DNA from: Lojkania enalia
Lineage: Eukaryota; Ascomycota; Dothideomycetes; Pleosporales
DNA: 63,854 bases
Assembly: GCA_010094045.1 (NCBI GenBank)
Contig: ML986800.1
Coordinates: forward strand, 1 to 63,854
Direction of reading: 5' to 3'
Below the pieces are notes generated by a model, which saw nothing but the letters and a program-made list of their open reading frames with translations, had not been told where the DNA came from and did no database searches. Made by a program: the position numbers and the translations under genes. Shown piece by piece: positions 43,262 through 56,518 of the stretch. Numbering within the stretch: position 1 is the stretch's first letter; each line of letters begins with the position of its first letter.

Positions 43262-46200
43262 AATTAAGAATCTAGACGTAATATTATATTCGGGTCTTAT
43301 TTATTTGGGTTTCTAGCGTGGTAATCTTCTGCGGCAGTTGTCTTAGTAAAGTTACTAGCCGGGTACTATTCTAGGTCGTGATAGCTAGTCTATTTAACTA
43401 GGTATTCGTGCCGGCGTCTCTGTCGGTTGTAGCGGAGGTCTTCTATTCGCTCGACGAGGTATTCCGGTTCTCTATTAATCTCGATAGGTTCAGGGTTATA
43501 TACTTATTAACTAGATAAGTAGTTAGACGACTTAGGTGCTAGCTGTAATAGCAATATATAGAATATAGGATGTATTTTAGCCGATTTAGGTAGCTTTAGT
43601 CTATAAGCGTGCGAGAACACCTTCGCGATAACCTTATAGAGGCCTATATTCTTCTAGTTAAGTTTTTTCAACGGTCTTCGTGTGCGTATATTCCTAGCGT
43701 CTAGCTAGACTAGATTACTAACCTAGTAGTTAAGGGCTGGTATGCGCTTGTGGTTAGCGTACTCTTATTAGAGCGCTTATATCTAGGTAAGTTCTTCTCT
43801 AATATACTCTATAATATCCTTTATCTTATCAACTAGTCTATTAGCTTCCTAGGCTATTAGGGACTGTTTTAGTAGTTAATAGATTCCTATAGGCGGCTTG
43901 AAGCCTATTTAAGGGTGCTGGCCAAAGTAGGCCAGAAACGGGGAGACTTTTATTAATTCGGATACTATATTGTTCGCTTTAAACTGCGCTGTTAGTAGCT
44001 ATTCAACCTAGTTATCTTATTTGTAGCTAGTATAGGCTCGGAGAACTTGTTCTATTACTATATTAGTATTCTCTATCTAGCTATTAGTCTTTAGGTAGAA
44101 GCTAGTTAATATACGTATATTAATTTATAGCTGTTTATAGAGCTCTTAGTAGAAGGTAGAGATAAACTATATCCTACGGTCGGACGTAATAGTACGTAGC
44201 AGTCTATAGTAAACCTATATATAGCGACAGAATAGTTAGACAATATTAGGAGTTTTAATTCTTATGTATAGTATCAGGTATCTGTACTTACTAAGCCTAT
44301 TAATTACTACTATAATATTCGTACAACCTTCTAATTCTAGTAGGTTAGTTATAAAGTTTATAGAGATGTTTTAAAACCTTCGTTCAGGTATAGGCAACGG
44401 TTTTAGTAATCTATAGTACTTCTCTCTAGAAGCCTTACTTCTTCGGCATATATAACAACAGCCTATATATCGTCGTACCGAGTTAAATATCTTTAACCAA
44501 TAGTACTCGCGCTAGAATAGTTCTAAGGTCTTTCCTTAACTAGAGTATCTGCTAGACGGTAAGTTGTAGACGGCTTGTAGCAGCTTAAGCTTTAGCTTGT
44601 TGTAGTCTAGTACTATAAGTCGATCTTAGTAGTATAGTTGGTTGTTACGCTCTTTACAGTTAGCTAGAGTTAGAAGCTTAGATTAACGGGTTCCTTCTCT
44701 TAGTAGCTTTAGGGTATCTTAGATTAGGTTATCGTTCGGGTATTCCTCGTCGATAATCTCTATAATCGGTCGGCCTACTTCTATCTATTAGAATAGTTCA
44801 GAACGAAGTAATATCTGTTAATAACTTCTATAGGCCTCTTTTTATGTAGGCTCGTCCTATAACCTTTAAGTTAAAGTATTAAGCTTCTCTCTAAGTTTTC
44901 CGGGTTGGTATATAATACTAAAGTTGAACCTTAACAGATATTTTAACTAATAGGCCTATTAGTAGCTTAGCTGCTTTATTATTGCGAAGTACTATAGGTT
45001 CTTATAATCGCTTAGCACTTCTATAGGGAATGCTACGCCTTCTAATTCGGGCCTCTATTACTTAAAATATCGGATAATCGCGAGTAGTTCCTTATTATAT
45101 ATCTTATAGTTGCCTTTAGTAGGGTTTATGCGCTTAGAGAAGTAGGTAATAGGTCTTAGTTTACTGTTAGCGCCTCTCTGAGACAGCATACCGGCTGTTA
45201 TAAAGTTAGACGCGTCAGCTTCTACTACTATTAGTAGCTTAGGGTCGAAGTATCGGAGAATTAGTATAGAGATAAAGGCATCCTTTAGGTGGTTGAAGGA
45301 ATATTAACAGCTATCGTTCTAGTCGAATCGAGTGTTCTTCTTAGTTAGGGCTACTAAGGGGGAGACTTTCTATAAGAAGTTGCTAATAAATCGTTGGTAG
45401 AAGTTCGCGAAGCCTATAAAGGCTTAAACATCTTTTATATTCTTAGAGTATTCCTAGTTAACGATTATTTCTACCTTCTTCGGGTCTATACAGATCCCTT
45501 CTATAGTAATTATATACCCTAGGTAGGTTACTTCTAACTGGTAGAACTTATATTTATCTATATTAAGCTGTAAACTATTTACTCTTAAGGCTTTAAGGAC
45601 TAGCTAAATATACTGCTTATAATCCTTCAGATTCTTACTAAATATTAGGATATCGTTAATATAGATAGTATAGAATATATTAAGGTATAGTCTTAGCACG
45701 TTATTTATAAAGTGCTAGAATATGCTTAGAGCGTTAGCTAGGCTAAAGGGTATTACTAGATATTTAAACAGCCCGTAGCGTGTATAAAAGGTAGTCTTCT
45801 ATTTATCTCTCTTAGCAATTCTTAGCTTATTAAACGCGGTAATAATGTCGAGTTTTATATAATACTTAGCCTTACTAAGTCGGGTTAACGTTTCTTAGAT
45901 TAGTAGAATCGGGTATTAGTTCTTAATAGTAATAGTATTTAGGGCTCTATAGTTTACGTAGAATTAAAGGCTACCTCTAGATTTCTTTATAAAGATTATA
46001 GGTATAGCTACTAGTAATAAGCTTACTCTAATAAATCCCTTAGACAAGTTCTTGTTAAGATACTTCTTTAGTACCTTTAACTCGTTCTAGGACATCTTAT
46101 AGAGTAGACTGAAGCTAGCTTACTTACTATTCTCTAGTTTAATCTTATAATTATATAGTTGTTGTTTAGGCAGCTTATCTACATCCTTATATAAGAAGAT

Positions 46201-48302
46201 AGATAATAGGTTATAGTATTCTTTAGGCACTTTAGTAATAGGGTTAGTATATACCTTTAGGGCTAGAGCCTTATTAATATCAGCTATTAATACAGCGAAG
46301 ATTTTATAGTTAAATTATTAGGAGAGTTAGACTAGTAGTACAGCGCCTATATAGTATATATCTAGCTATAGTACGGACTTTAGATATTTAGGCTTAGATA
46401 GGTCCTTTTAACTATAATCTTTATTTAAGGTTAGGTCGGTTTTAGTTTTAGGTTCTTTTAACTAGCGTAGTATTTTAGACTGCTAGTAATTATATTGGGT
46501 ATAGTTTAATAGGTAGAGCTTTAAGCAACGCTACCTGGATTTTAGGCTATATAGGGGTCGTAAATTAGTTACTCCGGGATCTCCTTTTATATTAGGTTCG
46601 GGTAGTTTATAGTCTTTAATAACCGTTTAGGTAGCCTGTTAGTAGATAGTAATACTAGTAGATTATAAGTATTAAGTCAGGCATTAGTTAGCAGTAAAAA
46701 CTAGCTATTTATTCTCGTAGTCTAGGTTTATACAATACTTATATATTTATAGCTGTCTTAGAATCAACTAGTATTTTCCTAGTATAGTTATATAGAAACG
46801 TGCTATCTCTAAATGGTTCAGGTATTAGAGGGTTAGGATAACTAAGTAGGAGATAGTCCCCCTATAGAAGACTTCTCTATTAAAGCCGGTTAGGTATAGA
46901 TTATATAAGAGTTGTATCTTTTAGAGTTTTAGGGTATATACGAGGTCTCTATAGATATAACTATAACTAGTAGCTCCAGTATTAATAAGAATATTAATAT
47001 CTTGCTGGACTAGGTCTTGACGGATTAAGAAAGGAGCTAGAATCTAATAGTCCTATAACTATTTCTATAGGGGCTGGTTCTATAGATATATAGAGATTTG
47101 GTGTAAGCGCAGTCCTAAGAGACAATTTACTTCTAGGACGGACCTTTTAGTAATATTCTAGTCGGCGAGACTGGCTGCGTTTAGGAGTAAAAGTAACAGC
47201 CTTATCTATAGGATAATAAGCGTGTCGAGGATTGGTTGGAGGATTGGTCAGAAGATCGAGAGTGGGATCTACTAGATATAGTAGGGCTCTAAGACCCTTA
47301 ACGGATTAATAGTAGAGGGGCGCTATATTCTAGCGAAATATATCTCTTACTGCTACACTTATAACAACGTCCTTTACAGCGGCACCTTTCTCGTTTATTA
47401 GAGCCTACAGGCGCGTAGCTAGAAGTATCAAGTTCTATAGCGTTCGGGTCCTTCTAGTAAGTAGTATAATGCTTCGGTTGTTTGCGGTAGTTGCCGGGCA
47501 GGTAATATAGGTTAGTATCGTATAGAGAAATCAGGTTAGCGTAGTCATTCAGAGTGCTAGGTATCGTAATATCTATTATAGCACGGCAGAGCTTATTAGA
47601 AAGAGAATGTTAGAGATATATAATTTATCCGGTCTCGTTCAGTTCAGTATCTACAATCAGGCGTCGGAATTTAGTAAAGTAAGTAGGGAACCTGCTTCGG
47701 CCTTACTTTAAGGTTTCTAGCTTACTCTATACTATAGTCTCCTTATTCCGGTTGCTATAGGTGGATTTTAAAAAGGCGACCAAGCTGTCTACAGAGTTAA
47801 TACCCTTGTCTATTAATAGATTAACTAATATTACTGGGTCTCGTTCTAGGCGGGAATAGGTATATAGAAGGCGGGTACGTTCGGTTAGGTATCGGTCAGC
47901 GTTTCCTTCTAGTTTATAGTAGAACTTTCTAATAAAGTGTAAAAGCTCTAAGCGTTTACTAGAAAATATTAGAAGGTTAGGTAAGTAGTTAGAACGGAAA
48001 TATAGGTTGTACGTAGTTTTAGGCGGATTAGGGGTCAACGCAGGCATCTATTCAGAAGTTAGGGTTATAGGCTAAGTCGGGCTAAGGGCGGGTAATAGTT
48101 CTATTACTGTTAATATACTAGTAGCTAGTAGAGGGGTAGCCGTTTAGCAGCTACTAAATTCCCTTTATATCGCTTTAAGGTCTAACTTATAGCGGTTCTC
48201 CTGGGTTACTAAGGCCTCTACTAGCATCTCGTTCTTCTACTATAAAAAGTCCAGCTTGCCCTAGATCTCTTTAAGTATACTAATGAGCGTATTCTCATCC
48301 AT
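43262..48302 (-). pseudogene. Gag-pol of the youngest Ty3 copy
   Basis: Starts at an intact ATG (48,302; M-D-E-N-T-L) after a short leader behind the 5' LTR. Gag is followed by a knuckle remnant C-Y-K-C near 47,365 (the His and last Cys changed to Tyr), protease, reverse transcriptase with Y-I-N-D near 45,650-45,665, RNase H, an integrase Zn-binding C-C-Y-I-C near 44,460, catalytic T-S-D near 44,190 and Glu in the following block, and a chromodomain-like end near 43,350-43,400. First integrase Asp reads Asn. Stops are mainly TAG/TAA. One continuous Gag-Pol frame, as usual for the clade. Confidence 0.85.
47727..48047 (-). CDS. Surviving open stretch of Ty3 gag (fragment)
   Basis: 106 codons without a stop, bounded upstream by RIP stops and downstream by a TAG. 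The composition (L-L-H-F-I-R-K-F-Y-Y-K-L-E-G-N, R-T-R-L-L-Y-T-Y-S-R-L) fits the capsid-like part of fungal Ty3 Gag. It is part of the larger gag-pol pseudogene, not an independent gene. It shows that this copy received much less RIP than its relatives, where the matching stretch (2,540-2,880 and 41,660-42,000) is full of stops. Confidence 0.7.
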   Translation of the reverse strand: MPALTPNPPKTTYNLYFRSNYLPNLLIFSSKRLELLHFIRKFYYKLEGNADRYLTERTRLLYTYSRLERDPVILVNLLIDKGINSVDSLVAFLKSTYSNRNKETIV

Positions 48303-48331
48303 AGTATGTAATAGTAGATGACGTAATATAA

Positions 48332-48634
48332 TATTACGGACGTTTACGCGCAGTTGGTTAATCGCACTTTAAGTAGTTAACTCTATTACTACATACTATA
48401 TGTAAATATTAAGATGTTACGTAAAGAACAGAGATATCTATATTATACAGGTTTTTATAGGGGCTAGGTCTGTACTACTACACGGGCTAGCCGGGTCGGC
48501 GAAACCTTCCTCTATCGTGGTTAAGACAAGTCGGTTATATTCCAGCTAGCAGCTGATAGCTGTTGCTAGCAGCTGGTTCGGGTATTATAGTAAGGGTAGT
48601 ATAGGTGCAGAGGTGTCGCAGTATTACTATAACA
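48332..48634 (-). repeat. 5' LTR of the youngest Ty3 copy
   Basis: 303 bp; nearly the same as the 3' LTR, differing by scattered transitions. Followed by the cttct duplication at 48,635-48,639. Confidence 0.92.
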
Positions 48635-50720
48635 CTTCTATATAATCTATACCTAACTAGTTTTAATAGAAAAGTTCTTTATAGGGGGACTATCTTCTAC
48701 TTAATTATTCTAACTCTCTAATATCTAAACTATTTAGAGATAGTATATTTCTATATAACTATACTAGAAAAATACTAGTTAATTCTAAAATAGCTATAGA
48801 TATATAAGTATTATATAAACCTAGACTATAAGAATAAATAGCTAGTCTTTACTACTAACTAATATTTAACTTAATACTTATAATCTACTAGTACTACTAT
48901 CTACTAATAGGCTGTTTAAACAGTTATTAAAGACTATAAACTACTTAAATCTAATATAAAAGAAGATTCTAAAGTAACTAATTTATAACTTCTATATAGT
49001 TTAAAGCCTAGATAGTACTATTTAAAGCTCCGCCTGTTAAGCTATATCTAATATAATTACTAGCTATCTAAAATACTATACTAGTTAAAAAAACTTAAAA
49101 CTAAAACTAATCTAACCTTAGATAAAGATTATAGTTAGAAGGATCTATCTAAGCCTAAATACCTAAAGTTTATACTATAGCTAGATATATACTATATAAG
49201 CGCTATACTACTAGTTTAACTCTTCTAATAATTTAACTATAAAATCTTCGCTGTATTAATAGCTAATATTAATAAGGTTCTAGCCTTAAAGGTATATACT
49301 AACCCTATTACTAAAGTACCTAAAGAATATTATAACCTATTATCTATTTTCTTATATAAGAATGCGGATAAGCTATTTAAATAACAATTATATAATTATA
49401 AGATTAAACTAGAAAATAGTAAGTAAGCTAGCTTTAGTCTACTCTATAGGATATTCTAGAATAAGTTAAAGGTACTAAAGAAGTACCTTAATAAGAACTT
49501 GTCTAAAGGATTTATTAGAGTAAACTTATTACTAGTAGCTATATCTATAATTTTTATAAAGAAATCTAAAGGTAGTCTCTAATTCTATATAAACTATAGA
49601 GTTCTAAATACTATTACTATTAAAAACTAATACCTAATTCTACTAATCTAAGAAATATTAACCTAATTTAATAAGACTAAGTACTATATGAAACTCGATA
49701 TTATTACTATATTTAATAAGCTAAGGATTGTTAAGGGAGATAAATAGAAGACTATTTTTTATATATATTACGGGCTGTTTAAATACCTAGTAATACCTTT
49801 TAGCCTAGCTAACACTTTAAGTATATTCTAGTACTTTATAAATAATATACTCAAACTATATTTTAATATATTCTATACTACTTATATTAATAATATTCTA
49901 ATATTTAGTAAGAATCTAAAGGATTATAAGTAGTATATCTAGCTAGTCCTTAAAGCCTTAAAAGCGAATAGTCTACAGCTTAATATAGATAAGTATAAGT
50001 TCTACTAGTTAGAAGTAATCTACCTAGGGTATATAATTATTATAGAAGAGATTTATATAGACCTAAAAAAGGTAGAAATAATTATTAACTAAGAATATTC
50101 TAAGAATATAAAAGATATTTAAGCCTTTATAAGCTTCGTAAACTTCTACTAATAATTTATTAGCAACTTCTTATAGAAAGTTTCTTTCTTAGTAGCCCTA
50201 ACTAAGACGAACACTTAATTTAACTAGAATAATAGCTGTTAATATTCTTTTAACTACTTAAAGAATGCCTTTATCTCTATACTAATTTTCTAATACTTTA
50301 ACCCTAAACTACTAATAGTAGTAGGAGCCGACGCGTCTAACTTTATAATAGCTAGCGTACTATCCTAGAGAGGTACTAATAGTAAACTAAGACCTATTAC
50401 CTACTTTTCTAAGCGTATAAACCCTACTAAAGGTAACTATAAGATATATAATAAGGAACTACTCGTAATTATCTAATATTTTAAGTAATAGAGGCCTAAA
50501 TTAGAAGGTGTAGTATTTCTTATAAAAGTATTAAGTAATTATAAGAACCTATAGTACTTTATAATAATAAAATAGCTAAGCTACTAATAGGCTTATTAGT
50601 TAAAATATCTATTAAGGTTCAATTTTAATATTTTATACTAACCCGGAAAACTTAGAAAAAAGTTTAATACCTTAACTTAAAGGTTATAGAATAAGCCTAT
50701 ATAAGAAGAAGCCTATAGAA

Positions 50721-52635
50721 GTTATTAATAGATATTACTTCGTTCTAAACTATTCTAATAGATAGAAGTAGACTAATTAATTATAGAAATTATTAATAAA
50801 GAATACCTAAATAATAATTTAATCTAAGATACTTTAAAGCTACTAAAAGAAGGAATCTATTAATCTAAGCTCCTAACTCTAGCTAATTATAAAGAGTATA
50901 ATAACTAATTATACTACTAATATTAACTTATAGTATTAAACTATAATAAGCTGAAGCTTAAGCTGCTATAAGCTGTTTATAACTCGCTGTCTAGCAGACA
51001 TCTTAATTAAGGAAAGACTTTAGAACTACTCTAGTATAAATACTATTAGTTAAAGATATTTAACTCAGTATAATAATATATAGGCTGTTATTATATATAC
51101 CGAAGAAGTAAAACTTCTAGAGAGAAGTACTATAGATTATTAAAACCGTTGCTTATACCTAAATAAAGGTTTTAAAATATCTCTATAGATTCTATAACTA
51201 ATCTACTAGAATTAGAAGGTTGTATAAATATTATAGTAGTAGTTAATAGGCTTAGTAAGTATAGACACCTAATACTATACATAAGAATCGAAGCTCCTAA
51301 TATTATCCGACTATTCTATCGCTATATATAGGGTTACTATAGACTACTATATACTATTACATCCGACTGTAGGATATAGTTTATTTCTACCTTCTACTAA
51401 GAGCTCTATAGATAGCTATAAATTAATATATATATATTAACCAGCTTTTACTTAAAGACTAATAGCTAGATAGAAAATACTAACGCAGTAATAGAATAAG
51501 TTCTCTAAGCCTATACTAGCTATAAATAAGATAACTAGGTTGAATAGCTACTAATAATATAGTTTAAAGCGAACAATACAGTATTTAGATTAATAAAAGT
51601 CTCTCTATTTCTAGCCTACTTTAGCTAGTACCTTTAAATAGACTTCGAGCCACCTATAGGGATCTATTAAACGATAAAATAGTTCCTAATAGCCTAAGAA
51701 GCTAATAGACTAGTTGATAAAATAAAGGATATTATAGAGTATATTAGAGAAGAACTTACCTAGATATAAGCGCTCTAATAAAAGTACGCTAACTATAAGC
51801 GCGTACTAGCTCTTAACTACTAGGTTAATAATCTAGTCTAGCTAGACGCTAAGAATATACATATACGAAGACCGTTGAAAAAGTTTAACTAGAAGAATAT
51901 AGGCCCCTATAAGGTTATCGCGAAGGTATTCTTATACGCTTATAAATTAAAGCTACCCAAATCGGCTAAAATATATTCTATATTCTATATATTACTATTA
52001 TAGCTAGTACTTAAGTCGTTTAACTACTTATCTAGTTAATAAATATATAACTCTAAACCTATCGAGATTAATAGAGAACTAGAATACCTCGTCGAGTAAA
52101 TAGAAGACCTCTACTATAACTAATAGAGACGCCGGCATAAATACCTAGTTAAGTAGACTAGCTATTATAACCTAGAATAGTACCCGGCTAGTAACTTTAC
52201 TAAGATAACTGCTATAGAAGATTACTACGCTAGAAACCCGAATAAATAAGACCTAAATACGATATTACGTCTAGATTCTTAATTAGGTGCTAGAGTTTAA
52301 TCTAAGTATATTTTTAGACGCTTATAATAATACTATACTAATATAATACTAGTAATAATACTATTATCGATTTCTAGTATAGTACTACTATATAAACTAA
52401 ACTAGCCTAACCCCTAGTATAATATTATTATCGACTACTAGTTGCGCTGATATACCTACAACTTAACCTAATCTCTAGTATAATACTACTATATAATAAT
52501 AACTAATTATACTAATACGCTTATAATCTTAACTAATACTAGTATTAATAACTACTACTTAATTATAAATAACCTAAATATAATATAAAAACTTAACTTA
52601 TAGGAGCTTATAATTAAAAGGGGGGTACTATTATA
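50721..52635 (+). repeat. First copy of the 1,915-bp gap-flanking duplication
   Basis: Matches 52,646-54,560 at a constant offset of 1,925 in every stretch compared by eye, with no substitution or indel seen. The copy ends at the N gap in the middle of the Ty3 polypurine/LTR joint (..tactattata). Confidence 0.93.
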
Positions 52636-52645
52636 NNNNNNNNNN
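52636..52645. other. Assembly gap (10 N)
   Basis: Ten unresolved bases, seen directly. The exact overlap on both sides suggests the gap is a scaffolding join of overlapping contigs and that no sequence is missing. Confidence 0.98.
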
Positions 52646-54560
52646 GTTATTAATAGATATTACTTCGTTCTAAACTATTCTAATAGATAGAAGTAGACTA
52701 ATTAATTATAGAAATTATTAATAAAGAATACCTAAATAATAATTTAATCTAAGATACTTTAAAGCTACTAAAAGAAGGAATCTATTAATCTAAGCTCCTA
52801 ACTCTAGCTAATTATAAAGAGTATAATAACTAATTATACTACTAATATTAACTTATAGTATTAAACTATAATAAGCTGAAGCTTAAGCTGCTATAAGCTG
52901 TTTATAACTCGCTGTCTAGCAGACATCTTAATTAAGGAAAGACTTTAGAACTACTCTAGTATAAATACTATTAGTTAAAGATATTTAACTCAGTATAATA
53001 ATATATAGGCTGTTATTATATATACCGAAGAAGTAAAACTTCTAGAGAGAAGTACTATAGATTATTAAAACCGTTGCTTATACCTAAATAAAGGTTTTAA
53101 AATATCTCTATAGATTCTATAACTAATCTACTAGAATTAGAAGGTTGTATAAATATTATAGTAGTAGTTAATAGGCTTAGTAAGTATAGACACCTAATAC
53201 TATACATAAGAATCGAAGCTCCTAATATTATCCGACTATTCTATCGCTATATATAGGGTTACTATAGACTACTATATACTATTACATCCGACTGTAGGAT
53301 ATAGTTTATTTCTACCTTCTACTAAGAGCTCTATAGATAGCTATAAATTAATATATATATATTAACCAGCTTTTACTTAAAGACTAATAGCTAGATAGAA
53401 AATACTAACGCAGTAATAGAATAAGTTCTCTAAGCCTATACTAGCTATAAATAAGATAACTAGGTTGAATAGCTACTAATAATATAGTTTAAAGCGAACA
53501 ATACAGTATTTAGATTAATAAAAGTCTCTCTATTTCTAGCCTACTTTAGCTAGTACCTTTAAATAGACTTCGAGCCACCTATAGGGATCTATTAAACGAT
53601 AAAATAGTTCCTAATAGCCTAAGAAGCTAATAGACTAGTTGATAAAATAAAGGATATTATAGAGTATATTAGAGAAGAACTTACCTAGATATAAGCGCTC
53701 TAATAAAAGTACGCTAACTATAAGCGCGTACTAGCTCTTAACTACTAGGTTAATAATCTAGTCTAGCTAGACGCTAAGAATATACATATACGAAGACCGT
53801 TGAAAAAGTTTAACTAGAAGAATATAGGCCCCTATAAGGTTATCGCGAAGGTATTCTTATACGCTTATAAATTAAAGCTACCCAAATCGGCTAAAATATA
53901 TTCTATATTCTATATATTACTATTATAGCTAGTACTTAAGTCGTTTAACTACTTATCTAGTTAATAAATATATAACTCTAAACCTATCGAGATTAATAGA
54001 GAACTAGAATACCTCGTCGAGTAAATAGAAGACCTCTACTATAACTAATAGAGACGCCGGCATAAATACCTAGTTAAGTAGACTAGCTATTATAACCTAG
54101 AATAGTACCCGGCTAGTAACTTTACTAAGATAACTGCTATAGAAGATTACTACGCTAGAAACCCGAATAAATAAGACCTAAATACGATATTACGTCTAGA
54201 TTCTTAATTAGGTGCTAGAGTTTAATCTAAGTATATTTTTAGACGCTTATAATAATACTATACTAATATAATACTAGTAATAATACTATTATCGATTTCT
54301 AGTATAGTACTACTATATAAACTAAACTAGCCTAACCCCTAGTATAATATTATTATCGACTACTAGTTGCGCTGATATACCTACAACTTAACCTAATCTC
54401 TAGTATAATACTACTATATAATAATAACTAATTATACTAATACGCTTATAATCTTAACTAATACTAGTATTAATAACTACTACTTAATTATAAATAACCT
54501 AAATATAATATAAAAACTTAACTTATAGGAGCTTATAATTAAAAGGGGGGTACTATTATA
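52646..54560 (+). repeat. Second copy of the 1,915-bp gap-flanking duplication
   Basis: Contains the same integrase end, chromodomain and tandem-repeat region as 50,721-52,635, then continues into the real 3' LTR (54,554-54,856). Only one copy is expected in the genome. Confidence 0.93.
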
Positions 54561-54856
54561 ATAATACTGCGACACCTCTACACCTATACTACTCTTACTA
54601 TAATACCTAAACTAGCTGCTAGTAACAGCTATTAGCTGCTAGCTAGAATATAACCGACTTATTATAACTATAATAGAGGAAGGTTTCGCTAACCCAGCTA
54701 GCCTATATAGTAGTATAGACCTAGCCTCTATAAAAACCTATATAATATAGATATTTCTATTCTTTACGCAACGTTTTAATATTTATATATAGTATATAGT
54801 AATAGAGTTAACTACCTAAAGTATAATTAACTAACTACACGTAAGCGTTTATAATA
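54554..54856 (+). repeat. 3' LTR of the forward Ty3 copy
   Basis: 303 bp, starts tattataa and ends tataata, followed by the taaga duplication. It belongs with the 5' LTR at 41,090-41,392. Confidence 0.88.
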
Positions 54857-55239
54857 TAAGACTACTATATAATATTAATTATATAAAAGAAAGTATATAT
54901 AAAAGAAAGGTAACCTAATAATTAAAGAAGGCGTTTAATTAACTACTCTAAAAGAGTTTAACATTTATACTAATAGGAAGAAGAGTAGAAAGAAGGTGTA
55001 TATTAATAGAGGCTAGCCAACTTAAAGGTATTATAGGTAGTATAATAAGGTTAGGCATAACTCGCGGACGTATATAAATAATACTATAAATATAGAAGAA
55101 TAGGCTACTATATTATATAGTATAATAGAATAAAAGAAAGTATAATATTTTATAAAAAGTAGTCGCAATTTTAGTATAGTCTTAGTATTATAATTAGCTT
55201 ACTTAGGTAATCAGCTCGCTTATACAGTACGTTACTTTA

Positions 55240-56518
55240 TTTATTTTATAAAGGCTGTCGATTTTATCGTATATTAATACGATCTAATATATCGCTTTTA
55301 TAGAGACTTTCTTAAGCTAATTTAACTTCTTAATAATAGAAGCTAATAAAGAGCTTATATTCCTTTAAATCTAATTATAAATTAATATTAATTAAGCTTC
55401 TAGCTCGCGTATATTACTTAGTATTTTTACTTTCTATAAGGTATTATTTTATACTTGTAGTATTAGTATACGAAGCTTTATATTAAGCTTTAAAAGTACT
55501 ACTTCTAGATTAAATAGGACTAAACTAACTTCTTAAAAGCTTATATAGATATTATTCTTTATAATTAAGATATTAAAAATAGTTTTAAAGGCTAAAGAGA
55601 ACTTAAGTTTTATAATATAGTTAATATAATTATATATTAAAACTAAGATCTAATTTCTATATATATACTTTAATAGTAAAAAGTAGCCTATATCTAGTAG
55701 CTATAATAAGTATAATAAATAAGCTAGTATATAGAGTAGAATAATACTCTATTCTTCGTAGAGTTTCTAGAAATTAAGTAAGTTATAACTATTATAGCTA
55801 TTAAAGATTAGTAGTTAATATATATCTATTATATATTCTTTTATATACTTATAAAAGTATTTTAACTACTTAATACTAAGTTTATTTATTGTCTAGCCGT
55901 TTTTACTAACTATAATAGCCTAGTTCTTAGATATATTATCGCTTTCGTATTAGGTAGAGAGATAGTAGTAGCTAGTAATAATAATAAAGAGTAGAAGTAT
56001 TTAGCTAGTAGTATTAATCCTCTAAATTACTAAAATCTATTTATAATTATCTAATTAAAATACCTTTAGTTAATTATATCTCTCTATACTTATAATAACT
56101 AGTTATAATAAGATAATATCTATTTAAAAGCTAGATTTATTAAAGTTATATATATCCTTATCTATAATACTATACTTCTTTTTAATATACTATATAAGTT
56201 TAAACTAGCTTTTAATTATCTTAAAATTGTTATATAGAGTTTTCTAGCAATTATAAAACCGATTTAAGCGTATTTTAACTTAGAAGTACGTTTAATAAAG
56301 TTTCTAAGCTAATATATACTAATCTAGCCTATACTATACTTAGTAAGTAAACTATTAGCTATATCTTATATAGTAGCTAAAATAGATATAAATCCTTATA
56401 AATCTAGGTTAAATATATATTAAATAATAACCTCCTCTTTAGATTTTACTAGTCTCTTTAAGTTAGGCTTATAATTATACTATAAGTAGATTCTAGTATA
56501 TTATTTATATATAACATA
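55240..56518 (-). pseudogene. Transposase of the outer pogo element, RIP-destroyed
   Basis: Minus-strand body of a pogo-type transposase. The region around 55,690-55,800 corresponds to the L-Y-I-P-L-Y-L block seen in the other copies, and 56,400-56,480 to the K-E-E-V-I-I-Q-Y-I-L-D-L-D segment. Its C-terminal tail lies at 39,431-39,589 and its N-terminal end right of 58,358. Nearly every Gln and Trp codon reads as a stop. Confidence 0.6.

Larger units (their letters stand above)
42818..48634 (-). mobile_element. Youngest Ty3 chromovirus copy, reverse, weakly RIP-mutated
   Basis: 5,817 bp, with LTRs 42,818-43,120 and 48,332-48,634 (303 bp each) and perfect 5-bp duplication cttct (42,813-42,817 and 48,635-48,639). 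It inserted into the protease region of a forward copy of its own family. CpA/TpG dinucleotides, the RNase H D-A-S motif (E-A-D-A-S-N-F near 45,205-45,225) and a 106-codon open stretch of gag all survive, unlike in the two other copies. The element is still inactive, with many TAG/TAA stops and Y-I-N-D in the RT box. Confidence 0.93.
41422..52285 (+). pseudogene. Gag-pol of the split Ty3 element, RIP-destroyed
   Basis: Gag-like sequence 41,422-42,430, protease region to 42,812, then after the nested insert reverse transcriptase (Y-I-N-N box near 49,888-49,900), RNase H, integrase (about 51,060-51,800) and a chromodomain-like end near 52,130-52,200. Both catalytic Asp codons of the RT box read as Asn. 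Stops occur every few codons. The terminal part is repeated after the N gap. Confidence 0.75.
41090..54856 (+). mobile_element. Ty3 chromovirus, forward, split by a second Ty3 copy and an assembly duplication
   Basis: LTRs are 41,090-41,392 and 54,554-54,856 (303 bp each), with target duplication taagg/taaga differing by one RIP-type change. The internal part runs from the former gag start at 41,422 to 42,812, is cut by the reverse Ty3 element (42,818-48,634, duplication cttct) and resumes at 48,640. Removing that insert and the 1,925-bp artefact at 52,636-54,560 leaves about 6,020 bp, consistent with the other copies. Pol order and motifs are the same as in the copy at 1,972-8,218. Heavily RIP-mutated. 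Confidence 0.85.
39590..55232 (+). mobile_element. Pogo/Fot1 element containing nested Ty3 insertions
   Basis: The terminal repeats match over about 60 bp: acgtactgcacaagcgagct at the left and its reverse complement (with RIP changes) at the right, flanked by TA (39,588-39,589 and 55,233-55,234). Transposase relics fill 39,679-41,089 and the 3' tail is 54,862-55,232. The Ty3 insertion between has a 5-bp duplication (taagg and taaga). The left 150 bp are hardly RIP-mutated. Two 15-bp direct repeats caagcgagctgatca (39,600 and 39,616) lie inside the left end and may bind transposase. Confidence 0.85.

Noticed and set aside
50721..54560. A genuine segmental duplication of Ty3 sequence
   Set aside because: Exactness, the adjoining N gap and the restored normal element length favour overlapping contigs.
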